From positions 1-5,624 of the forward strand of contig JASHTQ010000253.1 in the NCBI GenBank assembly GCA_030040475.1: DNA of 5,624 nucleotides. The letters run 5' to 3'. The notes below the pieces were generated by a model. That model saw only the letters and a list, made by a program, of their open reading frames with translations. It was not told the DNA's origin and did no database searches. This DNA comes from Streptosporangiaceae bacterium (GTDB lineage Bacteria; Actinomycetota; Actinomycetes; Streptosporangiales; Streptosporangiaceae). A program made the translations under genes and the position numbers. Of the stretch, positions 4,487-5,624 are shown in pieces (within the stretch, counting starts at the first letter, position 1; every line of letters begins with the position of its first letter).

Positions 4487-5624
4487 GTGCTGCAGGTCGT
4501 TGCCTTCACGGTTCGGGCAGGGCTGCTCGTGCTGACGGGCGCGGTCGCGTTGACCTCGGGCTGGCCGGGCCGGGCCGGGCTGGCCGCGCAGATCGCCGCC
4601 CTGGCCATCTCCGTCGTGCTGCTGGCGTGGTGGGTACCGGCCGGCCGGAGAGCGCCGCTCCGGGTCCGGTACGCGCCGCTGCTGCCCTACGGGCTAGCCG
4701 CCATGATCATCGCCTGCGGCATCGCGTCGGCGACCCGTGCTGGCGGGGTGTTCAACCTGCTTGGCAGTCTGGCCGCCTTCTCGGCAGGCATTGAGAGCGG
4801 CCCGGCGGCGGGGTATGCGGTCACCGGGCTCGGCATCGCGGCCACTGAAGTGACGGGCATAGCGGTCGGCACCGGCGCGGAGGCCATGATCAAGTACCCG
4901 CTGGTCCTGGTCATCGGCCTGGCCATCGGGTGCAACCTGCGCGCCAGCCGGGTACAGGCTGAGCAGTCCGCTGTGCTGCTGGCCCAGGCGGGCCGGCTGC
5001 GCGAGGAGCAGGCCCAGGTGGCAGCGCTGGATGAGCGCGCCCGTATTGCCCGGGAGATCCACGACGTGCTGGCCCACTCACTCGGCGCCCTCGGGCTGCA
5101 GATCCAGGTCGCCCGGGCCGTCCTCGCTGAACGGCACGACGAGGAGAAGACCGACGAAATCCTCAGCCAGGCGCAGCGGATGGCCGACGACGGGCTGACC
5201 GAGACCCGCCGCGCGATCCAGGCCCTGCGCGGCCAGACGCTCCCCCTGCCGGAGGGACTGGCCGAGCTCGGCACCGACCACGAACTCCGCCACGGTATGG
5301 CGGTGGACTTCACCATCAGCGGAGAACCCCGCACGCTGACGGCCGACGCCCAGGTGGCCATCCTCCGGACCGCCGCCGAAGCCCTCGTCAACGCGGCCAA
5401 GCACGCCCCCGGGCAGCCCGTCGGAATCACCCTCGACTACCGTAGCGGCAGCGTCGCCCTCACCGTGCGCAACCACCTGGGCGACGGCGCAGCGGCGGGA
5501 CGAGGCACAAGGTTCGCCACCGCCAACGGCCGCTACGGGCTAGCCGGGATGCGTGAGCGGCTCCTGCTCCTGGACGGAACCCTGGCTGCCGGGCCAGACG
5601 GCAGCGACTGGGCCGTCACCGCCA
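4487..5624 (+). CDS. Sensor histidine kinase of the NarL/DesK type (HisKA_3), cut by the right edge
   Basis: 379 residues are visible without a stop. Residues ~4-26, 32-51, 62-83, 88-102, 109-128 and 134-151 are hydrophobic and probably form five or six membrane helices. A helical linker (~156-185, Gln/Glu/Ala-rich) leads to the HisKA_3 dimerisation helix RIAREIHDVLAHSLGALGLQ with phospho-acceptor H192. The ATPase domain has the N box EALVNAAKHA (N302) and the motif RYGLAGMRERL near 350-360. The usual D-x-G-x-G is replaced by VRNHLGDGA, a type also seen in other actinobacterial kinases. It should autophosphorylate and pass phosphate to a LuxR-type regulator, normally the next gene, here outside. 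Start is uncertain: in-frame GTG 4424 overlaps the small ORF as GTGA, ATG 4439 is also possible, but codons 4439-4486 are poor in G/C-ending choices and a -10-like GACAAT favours GTG 4487. The stimulus is unknown. Confidence 0.92.
   Translation, partial: MLQVVAFTVRAGLLVLTGAVALTSGWPGRAGLAAQIAALAISVVLLAWWVPAGRRAPLRVRYAPLLPYGLAAMIIACGIASATRAGGVFNLLGSLAAFSAGIESGPAAGYAVTGLGIAATEVTGIAVGTGAEAMIKYPLVLVIGLAIGCNLRASRVQAEQSAVLLAQAGRLREEQAQVAALDERARIAREIHDVLAHSLGALGLQIQVARAVLAERHDEEKTDEILSQAQRMADDGLTETRRAIQALRGQTLPLPEGLAELGTDHELRHGMAVDFTISGEPRTLTADAQVAILRTAAEALVNAAKHAPGQPVGITLDYRSGSVALTVRNHLGDGAAAGRGTRFATANGRYGLAGMRERLLLLDGTLAAGPDGSDWAVTA

Noticed and set aside
4138..4608. Minus-strand open frame across the intergenic region and the kinase start
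   Set aside because: Pro/Ser/Arg-rich, poor start context and no recognisable motif; it spans DNA better explained as regulatory.
4687..5430. Minus-strand open frame of 247 codons opposite the kinase
   Set aside because: Antisense to clear HisKA_3 and ATPase motifs; Ser/Arg/Ala-rich without a domain.
4687..5546. 14-base direct repeat CTACGGGCTAGCCG at 4687-4700 and 5533-5546 in the kinase
   Set aside because: Both copies encode YGLA in the same frame in unrelated parts of the protein. It is probably coincidence from similar codons, although the rare CTA codon in both is curious.

Overview
The window is very GC-rich, with strong G/C preference at third codon positions, actinobacterial gene families and GTG starts. 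The source is most likely an actinomycete; I cannot name a genus. There is no tRNA, rRNA, CRISPR array, transposase or integrase.

Layout. (1) Positions 1-342 (+) hold the tail of a gene entering from the left and a small unknown gene overlapping it by ATGA; the small gene seems to be broken by one missing base. (2) Positions 288-1677 (-) hold a three-gene set transcribed leftward: an AHSA1/SRPBCC (START-like) protein, an ArsR-type winged-helix regulator, and a DUF899 thioredoxin-like protein. Only the regulator looks undamaged. The SRPBCC protein appears to lack about 20 internal residues, and the DUF899 gene has a frameshift and has lost its C-terminal part. (3) Positions 1782 to about 1876 (+) hold the first ~30 codons of a second, divergent SRPBCC gene, cut off beside the 3' end of the next gene. 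(4) Positions 1909-4017 (-) hold a complete 702-residue MMPL/RND-type membrane transporter. (5) Positions 4018-4295 are a divergent intergenic region rich in short inverted repeats built on ATCAG/CTGAT. (6) Positions 4296-4427 (+) may encode a 43-residue peptide. (7) From about 4487 to the right edge (+) runs a NarL/DesK-type membrane sensor histidine kinase, incomplete at its C-terminus; its response regulator probably lies just outside.

How the parts fit. The kinase and the transporter are divergent and share a repeat-rich intergenic region. This is compatible with the two-component system controlling the exporter, but the sequence does not prove it. The arsR/SRPBCC/DUF899 set is a familiar actinobacterial arrangement, here apparently in decay: both outer genes are truncated and the breaks bracket about 390-1876. 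Two or three of the lesions look like loss of one C/G from a short G/C run, so sequencing or assembly error must be excluded before calling them biological. I did not find a convincing new system. The most informative items are the damaged cassette and the MMPL/kinase intergenic region.
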